A stretch of 19,390 bases of DNA from SCGC-AAA471-B05 sp032249055 (GTDB taxonomy: Archaea; Thermoproteota; Thermoprotei; Gearchaeales; Gearchaeaceae), in the NCBI GenBank assembly GCA_032249055.1, contig JAVVGP010000007.1, forward strand, positions 1-19,390, written 5' to 3'. Within the stretch, counting starts at the first letter, position 1, and each line of letters opens with the position of its first letter. Position numbers and translations under genes: made by a program. Positions 1 to 7,875 of the stretch are shown one piece after another. Below the pieces are notes generated by a model. That model made no database searches, was not told the origin of the DNA, and saw nothing but the letters and a program-made list of their open reading frames with translations.

Positions 1-23
1 CTTATAAATTTAACTATTAGGTA

Positions 24-806
24 ATGATAAACTGGCTACTTCATAAGCTTGGAGTTTATAGAATTTATAGATGGTATTTATTAAGACAAATAAAAAATAA
101 GCCTATGCCTTCTCATATAGGAGTTATCTTGGATGGAAATAGAAGATGGGCTAGGGAAAATGGGTTACCTGTTTGGCTTGGTCATAGCGCAGGTGCAGAA
201 AAGGTTAAATTATTGCTAAAAAAATGTTTAGAGTTAAAAATTAAAACTTTGACCTTATATGCTTTTTCTACTGAAAATTTTCAAAGAGATAAAGAAGAGG
301 TAGATCATTTAATGAAATTATTTGAAGAAAAAATGAAAGAAATTTTAGATTCAAAGGAAATACATCAAAATAAAGTAAAAGTAAAATTTTTGGGTAGAAA
401 AGAAATGCTACCTTTAACACTACAACAATTAATGGATAAAATTGAGGAAATGACAAAAAATTACGATGCATACTATTTGAACATAGCTATTGCTTATGGA
501 GGAAGAGCTGAAATAATAGATGCTATAAAAAAGCTAGTAGAAGACGTACTTAATAAGAAATTAAAACTTGAGGAAATAAATGAAGAAGAAATAAATAAGA
601 GATTATATACTTCTCATTTACCTAATCCTTATCCTGATTTAATAATAAGAACTAGCGGTGAAGAAAGATTGTCTGGTTTTCTGTTATGGCAATCTGCCTA
701 TAGCGAATTTTGTTTTTTAGATACTTATTGGCCAGAATTTAGAGACATAGATTTATATAGAGCTATAAGAACATATCAAAAAAGAAATAGGAGGTTTGGA
801 AAATGA
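24..806 (+). CDS. uppS: Cis-prenyltransferase (polyprenyl diphosphate synthase, UppS family)
   Basis: A 260-aa soluble enzyme that extends a short allylic diphosphate with isopentenyl diphosphate in cis; in archaea the product is the precursor of the dolichyl phosphate lipid that carries glycans for protein N-glycosylation. Seen: the family P-loop ILDGNRRWAR at residues 35-44 (catalytic Asp37), FSTENFQR at 81-88, AYGGR at 157-161, and the C-terminal block IIRTSGEERLSGFLLWQ at 207-223 with the Arg and Ser residues that bind isopentenyl diphosphate. Length is normal. The ATG leaves the usual ~30 residues before the P-loop. A TATA-like TTATAAAT sits at 2-9, rather close to the ATG for a leaderless transcript, and upstream sequence is cut off. 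The stop overlaps the start of the aminotransferase gene (ATGA), so the two are probably co-transcribed. Product chain length cannot be read from sequence. Confidence 0.93.
   Translation: MINWLLHKLGVYRIYRWYLLRQIKNKPMPSHIGVILDGNRRWARENGLPVWLGHSAGAEKVKLLLKKCLELKIKTLTLYAFSTENFQRDKEEVDHLMKLFEEKMKEILDSKEIHQNKVKVKFLGRKEMLPLTLQQLMDKIEEMTKNYDAYYLNIAIAYGGRAEIIDAIKKLVEDVLNKKLKLEEINEEEINKRLYTSHLPNPYPDLIIRTSGEERLSGFLLWQSAYSEFCFLDTYWPEFRDIDLYRAIRTYQKRNRRFGK
789..795 (+). promoter_or_regulatory. Shine-Dalgarno site for the aminotransferase
   Basis: AGGAGGT lies inside the last codons of uppS, 7 nt before the aminotransferase ATG at 803. It complements the archaeal 16S rRNA 3' end. This is the pattern expected for an internal operon gene and supports the ATG at 803 as the true start. 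Confidence 0.75.
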
Positions 807-2005
807 GAAGTTTATCTAGTTTGGTAGAAAAATTAAAACCTTCACCGATAAGAGAAATGTTAAAAATTGTAGCAGAATTAAAAAGGAATAAAATAGATGT
901 AATTCAGCTTTCGACAGGTCAACCTAGTTTGCCTGTAGATAAAGAAGTTTTAGATGAATTAATAAATTTTTTAATAAATGATCCAATAAAAGTAAGCTCT
1001 TATACTCCAACAGGGGGAATAAGGGAATTACATGAAGCCATAATAGCTGATTTAAAAAATTTTGGAAATATAGACGTTAATTTAAATGAAGTAGTGGTAA
1101 CAGAAGGAGCTACAGAGGGGTTATTGCTTACAGCTTTAGCATTGTTTGATAGGGATGATGAAGTTATAATAATGGATCCAAGCTACGTCAGCTATCCCCA
1201 TGTAACTTTAATAGCAGGAGCCAAACCTATTTATGTTTCAGAAAAAGTAGAAGAAAATTATCAACCTAACTTAGAAAGAATAAAAGACAAAATAACAGAT
1301 AAAACTAAAGCAATAATGCTCGCAACACCAGATAATCCCACTGGCAGAGTAATACATAAGGAAGTAGCTAAAGGATTAATTGATCTGTGTCATGATCATG
1401 ATCTTTGGTTAATAATAGATGAAGCTTATAAGCATTTAATATACGAAGGAGAACATTATTGGTTTTATAAAGAAGCAAAAGAAAGAACAATCTGTATTAA
1501 TACATTTTCTAAAGATCCAGCTATGACAGGATTTAGACTAGGATATATCTATGGCCCAGCACATGTAATTAGCGCAATAGAAAAGATTAAACAGTATACT
1601 ACTTTATGTTCAAATACACCAGCACAAATAGCAGCCATAAAATACTTGCAACCAGAAGTTAAAAAAAGAATTTTAGAATATACATTAAAAATCTATAAAT
1701 CAAGAAGAGATGCTTTATATAATGCAGTAAAAGAATATTTGCCTGAAGTAAAAACAGTTAAACCTGAAGGAGCAATGTATATGTTTGTTAATATGAGCAA
1801 TTTATTACAAGAATTAAACATGACCGATTATGATTTCATGATAGAATTGGTAAAGAAAAAACATGTAGCAGTAATTTACGGAGGAGCATTTGGTCCTGAA
1901 AGTAAAAATCATATAAGATTAACATTTGTAGGAGAAAATGAAGAGAGGTTAACCGAGGGTGTTAAGTTAATAAGAGAATTTATAGATGAAAGAGAAAGAA
2001 AATGA
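803..2005 (+). CDS. PLP-dependent aminotransferase, class I/II
   Basis: A 400-aa fold-type I aminotransferase. Seen: YTPTGG at 67-72, the NPTG signature at 178-181, Asp206 in IIDEAY (pairs with the pyridine nitrogen), the Schiff-base Lys237 in TFSKDPAMTGFRLGY, and Arg245; a C-terminal NHIRLTFV segment carries the Arg expected to bind the substrate carboxylate. These place it among aspartate/aromatic/branched-chain-type aminotransferases, but the amino donor cannot be deduced. It starts within the uppS stop codon (ATGA) behind a strong Shine-Dalgarno site and ends in another ATGA overlap with the cupin isomerase, so the three genes form a tightly packed operon. No functional link between the three is obvious. 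Length is typical and no key residue is missing. Confidence 0.9.
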   Translation: MRSLSSLVEKLKPSPIREMLKIVAELKRNKIDVIQLSTGQPSLPVDKEVLDELINFLINDPIKVSSYTPTGGIRELHEAIIADLKNFGNIDVNLNEVVVTEGATEGLLLTALALFDRDDEVIIMDPSYVSYPHVTLIAGAKPIYVSEKVEENYQPNLERIKDKITDKTKAIMLATPDNPTGRVIHKEVAKGLIDLCHDHDLWLIIDEAYKHLIYEGEHYWFYKEAKERTICINTFSKDPAMTGFRLGYIYGPAHVISAIEKIKQYTTLCSNTPAQIAAIKYLQPEVKKRILEYTLKIYKSRRDALYNAVKEYLPEVKTVKPEGAMYMFVNMSNLLQELNMTDYDFMIELVKKKHVAVIYGGAFGPESKNHIRLTFVGENEERLTEGVKLIREFIDERERK

Positions 2006-2784
2006 AAATCGATATTAATTTAAACGTATATGATGAAAATAATTACTTTGAACTTTTTTTTGAAAATACAAAATATGAACCAAGTATAAAAAGATTAGAA
2101 GATTTAATAGATGTAATTTATGATTTTGAAAATTTAGATAAAAATACAATATTATATTATGTATATAGAAATTTAAATAATGAAGAATCTAAAGCATATA
2201 CGGAACTTTATCAAGTTAGATTTGACGTTACTGTCCTTCCTCCAATTGAAATAGGAAAGGAAAGAAATAAAACACATGGACATTATCATCCTGAGGCTGC
2301 CCCAGGGCGAACTTTTCCTGAGATTTATCAAATTTTAAAAGGCGAAGCACTTTTTATCTTGCAAAATGTTGAAGGTGATGAAGTTAAAAGCGTATTGCTT
2401 ATAAAAGGAAAAGAAAAAGAACTTATAATGATACCTCCTAATTATGGACATAATATGATTAATTTAGTTAGCAATGTTCTTATAACTATGAATCTTGTAA
2501 GTGATAGATTCTTACCTTTATATGAAGAATATAAAATAAAAAGAGGAAGTTGTTTATATCTTTTAAAAAATAATAAATTAATAAAAAATAAAAATTATAC
2601 TAAAATAAACGAAATAAAAATGTTAAAACCTAAAATTAATTATATTAATATATTTACAGATTTTATTGAAGATCCCGAAAAATATTTATTCTTAAACAGA
2701 CCTTATTTAAAACATAATAATTATTATTTTAAGGAATTTTATGAAGAAATTCCTATAGAAGACTTTGTGATAGAAGATTTTTAA
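2002..2784 (+). CDS. Cupin-type phosphoglucose isomerase with C-terminal extension
   Basis: A 260-aa protein related to archaeal cupin phosphoglucose isomerases (cPGI), metal enzymes that interconvert glucose 6-phosphate and fructose 6-phosphate. Seen: the cupin metal motif THGHYHP at 91-97 followed by PEIYQILKGEALFIL, giving likely ligands His94, His96 and Glu107, and the second motif PPNYGHNMIN with His150. The first part matches the ~190-aa Pyrococcus type enzyme from memory. Beyond about residue 190 there is an additional Asn/Tyr/Lys-rich tail of about 70 residues that I cannot assign. Crenarchaea usually rely on a bifunctional phosphoglucose/phosphomannose isomerase, so the role of this cupin may be supplementary. 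The start overlaps the aminotransferase stop (ATGA) without a strong ribosome site; the 3' end overlaps the opposite-strand hexulose-phosphate synthase gene by 32 bp. Confidence 0.78.
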   Translation: MKIDINLNVYDENNYFELFFENTKYEPSIKRLEDLIDVIYDFENLDKNTILYYVYRNLNNEESKAYTELYQVRFDVTVLPPIEIGKERNKTHGHYHPEAAPGRTFPEIYQILKGEALFILQNVEGDEVKSVLLIKGKEKELIMIPPNYGHNMINLVSNVLITMNLVSDRFLPLYEEYKIKRGSCLYLLKNNKLIKNKNYTKINEIKMLKPKINYINIFTDFIEDPEKYLFLNRPYLKHNNYYFKEFYEEIPIEDFVIEDF

Positions 2785-3421
2785 TTTTCTTTACAGCTTC
2801 TTCTATATTTTCTGATTTTGTTATAGTTCTTCCTACAACTAACACTGAAGCTCCTGCATTAGCAAATAAAGGAATTGTATCATAATCAAGCCCACCTGCT
2901 ACAGATACCATAGTTCCACTTATTCTAACTAATTCTTTCACAATTCTTATGCTGTTAGTTATGTTAACTTGCGATTTCTTGCTAAGATCATAAGGTATGT
3001 GATAACATATATAATCTGGTCTAACATAAAAAATCTCCATTAATCGATTAATGACATCTTTAACTCCTATGAAATCTATACAAATTTCTATTCCATTCCT
3101 TTTGCCAAACATTATCGAATCAATTATTGTATTATCATCTGCAGAAGCTAAAACTGAAACAATATCTGCACCAGCTTCCATAGCTAATCTTAATTCTATT
3201 TCGGAAGCATCCACAACTTTCATATCAGCAAATATCTTTGTTCTAGGCAATTCCTCTCTAATTCTTTTAATAGCTAAAACACCGTACTTTTTTATTAAAG
3301 GAGTTCCTGCCTCAATTATGTCAGCACCTGCTAAGTATGCTATTTTTGCTATTTCTACTGCTCTATCCAGATCTAATGTATCTATTGCTACTTGCAAAAG
3401 TGGTTTGGATACTTTATTCAT
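2753..3421 (-). CDS. hps: 3-hexulose-6-phosphate synthase (OMP decarboxylase superfamily)
   Basis: A 222-aa TIM-barrel enzyme of the orotidine phosphate decarboxylase suprafamily. 3-Hexulose-6-phosphate synthase condenses ribulose 5-phosphate with formaldehyde; in archaea it mostly runs backwards to supply ribulose 5-phosphate because the oxidative pentose pathway is absent. Seen: LQVAIDTLDLDRA at 9-21, IEAGTPLI at 36-43, the metal/active-site motif DMKVVD at 66-71, VAGGL at 174-178 and the phosphate-binding VVGRTIT at 195-201. The IEAGTPL signature favours this enzyme over OMP or keto-gulonate phosphate decarboxylase. The partner phosphohexuloisomerase is not fused to it and not in the window. 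The ATG start lies in a 43-bp divergent promoter region shared with the NurA-like gene. Its 3' end overlaps the isomerase gene. Confidence 0.85.
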   Translation of the reverse strand: MNKVSKPLLQVAIDTLDLDRAVEIAKIAYLAGADIIEAGTPLIKKYGVLAIKRIREELPRTKIFADMKVVDASEIELRLAMEAGADIVSVLASADDNTIIDSIMFGKRNGIEICIDFIGVKDVINRLMEIFYVRPDYICYHIPYDLSKKSQVNITNSIRIVKELVRISGTMVSVAGGLDYDTIPLFANAGASVLVVGRTITKSENIEEAVKKIKNLLSQSLL

Positions 3422-3464
3422 AAAATAAATTTATTTAATATTAAATATTTATTGGTATTTATTT
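3422..3464. promoter_or_regulatory. Divergent promoter region (hps / NurA-like gene)
   Basis: This 43-bp gap separates two outward-facing start codons, so it must hold the promoters of both if they are transcribed separately. It is nearly pure A/T and contains short perfect palindromes (AAATAAATTTATTT at 3423-3436, TTTAATATTAAA at 3434-3445) that can serve as TATA boxes on either strand. No Shine-Dalgarno site precedes either ATG, which fits leaderless transcripts. The exact boxes cannot be fixed by eye. Confidence 0.5.
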
Positions 3465-4631
3465 ATGAAAAAAAAGTTTTCACGTATAACATTTCAAGAT
3501 AATTTTATCATAGAAAAGATCTCACTCCTTAATGAGTATCTAAAAGAATTAAGTAAAATAAGTGCAATGATCGATAAACAATTAGATCCGTTTAATAAAA
3601 ACTTAACAGAAATAGAATACCTAATAAAAGGGGATCCCACAGCTTTAAATATTCATAAGGTTTTTGCATGGCCTTTAAACTTTGAAGAATGGAAAAAAGT
3701 TTCAATAAGTACTGAATCATCTATAAAAAAGGCTAACATCATAGGAATCTCATATAATGTTTTCTCGTTAAATAAACAAATAATACCTCCCCTGATAATC
3801 TTTGAAATAAGCTTCTTTGGAAAGAACTCACTTTACAGATTTAATACCTTAGAAATCAAAATAGGAAAAGAAATTTATGATTATGTAATGAATGATTTTG
3901 CCTCGTTAAATAATGTAAAGCTAATACAAACAATCTATGAATTAGTTCTTAACAATTTTCAAAATAAAATTGCTGAGAACTTAAGTATGGAAGAAAAAAC
4001 GTTTGTAATAACAGATCTACCATTAACATGTGAAGAATTTTTAAACTGGAATAAAGAGGAAATTATTCCTTTGTATAATACAATTGATAAGTTCTTAAAA
4101 TATTTTAAAAGTATTAATGTGATACCTGTATCAATAGTTAATTATGAAAGCTCTCCATTAATAAATTCCTTTAAAAAATATTTCTTCGGTGCTGATTCAA
4201 GATGCTCTGAATGTATTTATGGTAAACCTATGTGTTCTCCATTAAATATAATCACAGATAAATTTTTCTTAAAGGGTAAAGTTAACAAAAAAGAAAGAAG
4301 TCCGCTGCTTAAGTATATAAATTCAAATATGATGCCAGATATAACTAAGGAAGAAATTTTAATATTTTATATTAACACAAGTACAAATTATCTTCAAAGA
4401 ATCGAGATTCCGTATTTTGCAATAGAACATATACAAGACATTCATTATGTATTGTTAAAAGAGTACGAAAAATGTTATAGAGTATTTAAAAAAGATGGAT
4501 TTTATTCTCTAATGAAAGCTAAGAGGTTATTTGTTTCTACAGATAAAAATATAGTTCAAGTTTTAGATGCTAAGTTCAGAAAGGAAACAGCTAAACAATT
4601 TGAGAAGGAAATAGGATTATTACGTTATTAA
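3465..4631 (+). CDS. NurA-like protein, probably catalytically degenerate, with a Cys cluster
   Basis: A 388-aa protein I place tentatively in the NurA family (5'-3' nuclease that works with HerA, Mre11 and Rad50 in archaeal DNA end resection). Support is pattern-based: a central FVITDLPLT at 180-188 followed about 30 residues later by VIPVSIVNYESSPLINSF resembles the NurA segment with a catalytic Asp and the 'vivK..S..l' strand, and the C-terminal RIEIPYF ... GFYSLMKAKRLFV (312-357) resembles the NurA end. The N-terminal DGS motif reads GIS at 94-96, and the His of the C-terminal Ala-His pair reads Lys353, so nuclease activity is doubtful. Three cysteines, Cys247, Cys250 and Cys257 (CSECIYGKPMC), could bind metal. 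It has no mre11, rad50 or herA neighbour here. The family call is an inference. Confidence 0.5.
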   Translation: MKKKFSRITFQDNFIIEKISLLNEYLKELSKISAMIDKQLDPFNKNLTEIEYLIKGDPTALNIHKVFAWPLNFEEWKKVSISTESSIKKANIIGISYNVFSLNKQIIPPLIIFEISFFGKNSLYRFNTLEIKIGKEIYDYVMNDFASLNNVKLIQTIYELVLNNFQNKIAENLSMEEKTFVITDLPLTCEEFLNWNKEEIIPLYNTIDKFLKYFKSINVIPVSIVNYESSPLINSFKKYFFGADSRCSECIYGKPMCSPLNIITDKFFLKGKVNKKERSPLLKYINSNMMPDITKEEILIFYINTSTNYLQRIEIPYFAIEHIQDIHYVLLKEYEKCYRVFKKDGFYSLMKAKRLFVSTDKNIVQVLDAKFRKETAKQFEKEIGLLRY

Positions 4632-4711
4632 TAATTGGTTTCTTCATTATTCTAAAGATCTAGGTTTAATTTTAAAATTAAAAATTTAACATTTATGAAA
4701 TAACAATTTTT

Positions 4712-5785
4712 ATGTCGTGGAGAAAAATCAAGCAAATATTTAAAATAATAGAAGAAAAGAATTTGGATGGTATTTTTTCACAGAATCCTTCAACAGTTCA
4801 ATATTTAACTGGTATTATTTCAAATAAATATCCTCCACGAAGTATTTATGTATTGCTAACCAGAGAGAAAGTTTATGCATTAACTTACCCATTAGAATAT
4901 GAGCAAAGCGTAGATGAAAGCAAATATGCTGAAGTAATTAAAATTGAAGTTAACGAAAAATTGGCTGAAAAAATAATAGAAATTATAGACTCTCCTAAAA
5001 ATTTAGGAATAGAAAGCAATTCAATAAATTTTGATGTTATTAATTCGTTATCAAAGAAAAATTTAAACATAATTGACGTTACAACTGATTTATGGGAAGT
5101 TTTATCTGTTAAGGAAAGTGAAGAAATAGAAAAAATTAAAAAAGCTATTGAAATTACCGAAAAGGCTCTGAAGGTAGCTGAAGAAATGATACATGAAGGA
5201 AAATATACTGAAAAATATATTGCAAAAGAATGCCTTATTACAATTTTAAATAATGGTGGAGAATGGTTTGCTTTTGAACCAATAATAGCAAGCGGTAAAA
5301 ATGGAGCTTATCCGCATGCTTCTACAAGCGATAAATATATAGCTAAAAATTCTTTAACAATTGTAGATATTGGAGCAAAATTTGATGGTTATTGTGCTGA
5401 TTTAACAAGAACCTTTGCTAATGGCGAAATAGATGATGAAACCAAAAGAAATTTTGAAATAATTAAGGAAGCTATTAACTTAGCCGTTGAAAATATTAAG
5501 GAAGGTGTCGTTGCAAAAGATGTGGATAATATAGTTAGAACATATTTAAGGGAGAAAAGCTTAGATAAATATTTTATTCATGGTTTAGGTCATGGTTTAG
5601 GTCTTGATGTCCATGAATATCCTAGATTAAATCAATACAGTAAAACGATATTAAAAGAAGGAATGGTATTAACGGTAGAGCCTGGAGTTTACTTTAAAGA
5701 TAAATATGGAATTAGATTAGAACAAGATATTTTAGTTAAAAAAGATAAATGTGAAGTATTATCTAGCTACCCTTTAATTTTTTGA
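4712..5785 (+). CDS. pepQ: M24 metallopeptidase, Xaa-Pro dipeptidase/aminopeptidase type
   Basis: A 357-aa cytoplasmic peptidase of the pita-bread fold, releasing residues next to proline from small peptides. Residues 1-130 form the N-terminal creatinase-like domain and 135-357 the catalytic domain. The dinuclear metal ligands are all visible: Asp219 in IVDIGAKFDGY, Asp230 in CADLTRTFA, His294 in GLGHGLGLDVHE, Glu323 in TVEPGVY and Glu337 in IRLEQDI; His202 (PHAST) is the usual catalytic His. Dipeptidase versus aminopeptidase specificity is not certain. The 80-bp upstream gap holds A/T-rich TATA-like sequence around 4680-4689, about 27 bp before the ATG, suggesting its own leaderless promoter. 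The last 19 bp overlap the convergent DUF373 gene. Confidence 0.9.
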   Translation: MSWRKIKQIFKIIEEKNLDGIFSQNPSTVQYLTGIISNKYPPRSIYVLLTREKVYALTYPLEYEQSVDESKYAEVIKIEVNEKLAEKIIEIIDSPKNLGIESNSINFDVINSLSKKNLNIIDVTTDLWEVLSVKESEEIEKIKKAIEITEKALKVAEEMIHEGKYTEKYIAKECLITILNNGGEWFAFEPIIASGKNGAYPHASTSDKYIAKNSLTIVDIGAKFDGYCADLTRTFANGEIDDETKRNFEIIKEAINLAVENIKEGVVAKDVDNIVRTYLREKSLDKYFIHGLGHGLGLDVHEYPRLNQYSKTILKEGMVLTVEPGVYFKDKYGIRLEQDILVKKDKCEVLSSYPLIF

Positions 5786-6873
5786 CGTATAAATTTATCA
5801 TAAAAGGTAACAAACGTAGCTACTATTATATTTAATATAAATAAAACTAAGATACTATTAAAGAAGCGTTGTTTAGCTTCTTCATCGGTAGCTGGGGTTA
5901 TTAAGATATTTCCAATTAAAGTTAATATTAAACCTAAAGATAAGAAAAAGAAAATTGCCATAATTTCATGATGAAATGTTTTTTCTTTTAAATACTTTTC
6001 TATACCTCTACCTATAAAAAAAATTACAATTGAGCCAGCAATAATATGAGAGGTATTTAAACCATAAATAAATTGGGAAGTAAGAAAGAGGCCAAGTAAA
6101 TTTAAAAAAGGCAATTCCTTATTGTTTAAGTCTGGTTGTGTTAATCCATTATATATACCTGCAAATGCAAGCGAAAAAGCTACCACAGCAGAAATAAACT
6201 GTATTCTAGAATTATTCCAAATTTTTATAACGAAATCATCGATAGAAAAGCCTTTAATGAAAATTATCATACCAACAAAAATTAATAAAAGAGATGAAAA
6301 AAGATGAGCTAAATTTAAGGAAGCCAAAAATCCATATAAAATTAATAATAAACCAGGTATTCCAAGAATAAACTTACTTAAACTAGGATCATTAATAACT
6401 TGTTTTATATATTTCATTATAACTAAGTAAGTTTCTTCAACATTTTTTGAATATGTTACTACAACTCTTTTAACAGAAATTATCGGTAAAACAGAAGATA
6501 TTATAGGAATAATTAATTCATCTCTGCCACCATCGCTTACAAAAATTACAGCTTCTGCATTATATTGATTTAAAACCTTTGATAATTCATTTTTTATTTT
6601 TAAATCAGATTTAATCCCTCCATAAGGATCACCACTTATGGTAGCTATTTCACATGAAGGAAATAATTTCTTTTCTCTTATTTCATCATAAACTTTTATA
6701 GCATAAAATAAAGCGTTCAAATCAGAATCTTCAGGCTTTAATAATGCGAATTGTTCAGCTAATTTTAAATTATTTTCCCTTCCTATTACTGGAGTAGAAA
6801 CTTTTGTAACTAGAGGTAAATCTCCATCTGCATCTACATAAAGTACCAAAATTTTTTCGTATTCCTTATTCAA
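5767..6873 (-). CDS. DUF373 family membrane protein
   Basis: A 368-aa archaeal protein of unknown function (DUF373). The N-terminal half (about 1-170) is a soluble Rossmann-like region with the family features LVLYVDADGDL near residue 9, PVIGREN, an acidic DSD, ATISGDPYGG and FVSDGGRDE; the Asp-rich start recalls nucleotide- or metal-binding folds. The second half (about 175-365) has roughly six hydrophobic segments, so the protein is a polytopic membrane protein with a cytoplasmic head. The start codon is TTG, chosen because the next residues run straight into the conserved first strand; a GAGGG directly abuts it and is too close to act as a ribosome site. It follows the coiled-coil gene on the same strand with a 67-bp A/T-rich gap that may carry a promoter. 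Confidence 0.85.
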   Translation of the reverse strand: MNKEYEKILVLYVDADGDLPLVTKVSTPVIGRENNLKLAEQFALLKPEDSDLNALFYAIKVYDEIREKKLFPSCEIATISGDPYGGIKSDLKIKNELSKVLNQYNAEAVIFVSDGGRDELIIPIISSVLPIISVKRVVVTYSKNVEETYLVIMKYIKQVINDPSLSKFILGIPGLLLILYGFLASLNLAHLFSSLLLIFVGMIIFIKGFSIDDFVIKIWNNSRIQFISAVVAFSLAFAGIYNGLTQPDLNNKELPFLNLLGLFLTSQFIYGLNTSHIIAGSIVIFFIGRGIEKYLKEKTFHHEIMAIFFFLSLGLILTLIGNILITPATDEEAKQRFFNSILVLFILNIIVATFVTFYDKFIRQKIKG

Positions 6874-6940
6874 CCCTCTAAATTTATATTAAAATATTAA
6901 GATATATTTCAAAAAAATTTAAATAAACTATAAAATTAAT

Positions 6941-7822
6941 TCAAGATTTACCGAAACTTTCCTGTTGCTTTAATAATGCTTGAAATTCTAGAAAGTCTAT
7001 TTTTTCTCCTTTTTCTATTTTTTCCATAGCCTTCTTTGCTAATTCTCTTTCAACTTCTATCTTACTTTCAGTTATTTTACTTTTTATTGCTAATTTCCTA
7101 TTAACGATTTCTTCTCTTATTTTATTATAAATATCCTTTAATTCAGCAAATTCCTTTATAGTATTTAATAAATTATTTTTAACTTCATCTATTTCTTTAC
7201 TTTTGTTTATTAAGGTTATGTATAGCTCTTTAATTTTTTTCTTGTACTCTTTAATTTGATTGTTAATCTTTACCAATTCGTTTATAAGGGTTTCCCTTTT
7301 AACAATTAAATCGGATATTTTTAAAGAGGTTTCCGCTACTTTACTTTTTAATTGATGTGTCTTTTCGTATAGTAATATTTTTCTTTCTATCTCAGCTATT
7401 TTTTCAGTAATTTCCAATTCTTCATCTAGTGGTAAAGGAACTGTTTGTTGAAACCATTCCAATTTCATTAGTTTCTTTAAAATTTCATCTTTAGGCTCTC
7501 TTATTTTACCAGACAAAGAATTTAATTCGTTATATAATCTTCTTCTTTCTTCAGCTAAAGAAGAAACTGAAATTTTGAATTTTTCTAATTCTTTTCTTAT
7601 CTCTGCAGATCTTTTACTTAAAGAATTAATGAGTTCTTTAATTTTTAAAATTTCCCTTTTTGTAATACCAGCTTCTCTTACAAGCTCGCTTCTTTTTTCA
7701 ATTAAAGAAAAAATCTGTTTCTTTTTATAAATCATTAAAGATTTTATTTCAGAAAGCTTCTCCTCAAGCTCTTTGTCTGATAGTTTTTCAAAGTTCGTAT
7801 AAATGTCTTCTTGCTTTGCCAT
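6941..7822 (-). CDS. COG1340-type archaeal coiled-coil protein
   Basis: A 293-aa protein that is almost entirely long alpha-helical coiled coil, rich in Lys, Glu, Leu and Ile, interrupted by one loop near residues 110-135 containing LMKLEWFQQTVPLPLDEELE. That Trp-Gln-Gln-Thr block followed by a Leu-Pro/Leu-Asp-Glu-Glu motif is, from memory, the conserved signature of the archaeal COG1340 family, whose function is unknown. There are no membrane segments. An in-frame GTG lies 9 nt further upstream (7831), but it is part of a ribosome-binding sequence AGGTGA, so I choose the ATG at 7822, giving the start MAKQEDIY. It sits between the GPN GTPase and DUF373 genes on the same strand and has its own TATA box. 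Confidence 0.75.
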   Translation of the reverse strand: MAKQEDIYTNFEKLSDKELEEKLSEIKSLMIYKKKQIFSLIEKRSELVREAGITKREILKIKELINSLSKRSAEIRKELEKFKISVSSLAEERRRLYNELNSLSGKIREPKDEILKKLMKLEWFQQTVPLPLDEELEITEKIAEIERKILLYEKTHQLKSKVAETSLKISDLIVKRETLINELVKINNQIKEYKKKIKELYITLINKSKEIDEVKNNLLNTIKEFAELKDIYNKIREEIVNRKLAIKSKITESKIEVERELAKKAMEKIEKGEKIDFLEFQALLKQQESFGKS

Positions 7823-7827
7823 AATTT

Positions 7828-7833
7828 TCACCT
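7828..7833 (-). promoter_or_regulatory. Shine-Dalgarno site deciding the COG1340 start
   Basis: On the minus strand the bases read AGGTGA, then 5 nt, then ATG at 7822. AGGTGA matches the archaeal anti-Shine-Dalgarno core, and the upstream in-frame GTG is embedded in it. This favours initiation at 7822 and a short leader RNA rather than GTG initiation at 7831. Confidence 0.65.
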
Positions 7834-7860
7834 AACAATGAACAAATTATCTATAAATCT

Positions 7861-7875
7861 TAATATATATAAAAA
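7861..7875 (-). promoter_or_regulatory. TATA box of the COG1340 gene
   Basis: The minus strand reads TTTTTATATATATTA just after the GPN GTPase stop codon. Its centre is about 45 bp before the chosen ATG, so a start site about 26 bp downstream would give a leader of roughly 20 nt holding the Shine-Dalgarno site. This suggests the coiled-coil gene can be transcribed separately from the GTPase gene. Confidence 0.5.

Noticed and set aside
3051..3428. 125-codon plus-strand open frame opposite the hexulose-phosphate synthase gene
   Set aside because: Its translation is Ser/Ile/Ala-rich with no domain features, while the minus-strand frame gives an intact enzyme. It is an antisense shadow, like the similar frames opposite the CinA, SOD and E2 genes.
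4665..4682. Perfect 18-bp palindrome TTTAATTTTAAAATTAAA upstream of pepQ
   Set aside because: It is made only of A and T in a gap of nearly pure A/T, where such inverted repeats arise easily; position fits a promoter but not specifically an operator.
5970..5985. ATGATGA box resembling a C/D-box sRNA C box on the plus strand
   Set aside because: No matching D box (CTGA) at a sensible distance, and the stretch is coding sequence of the DUF373 gene on the other strand.
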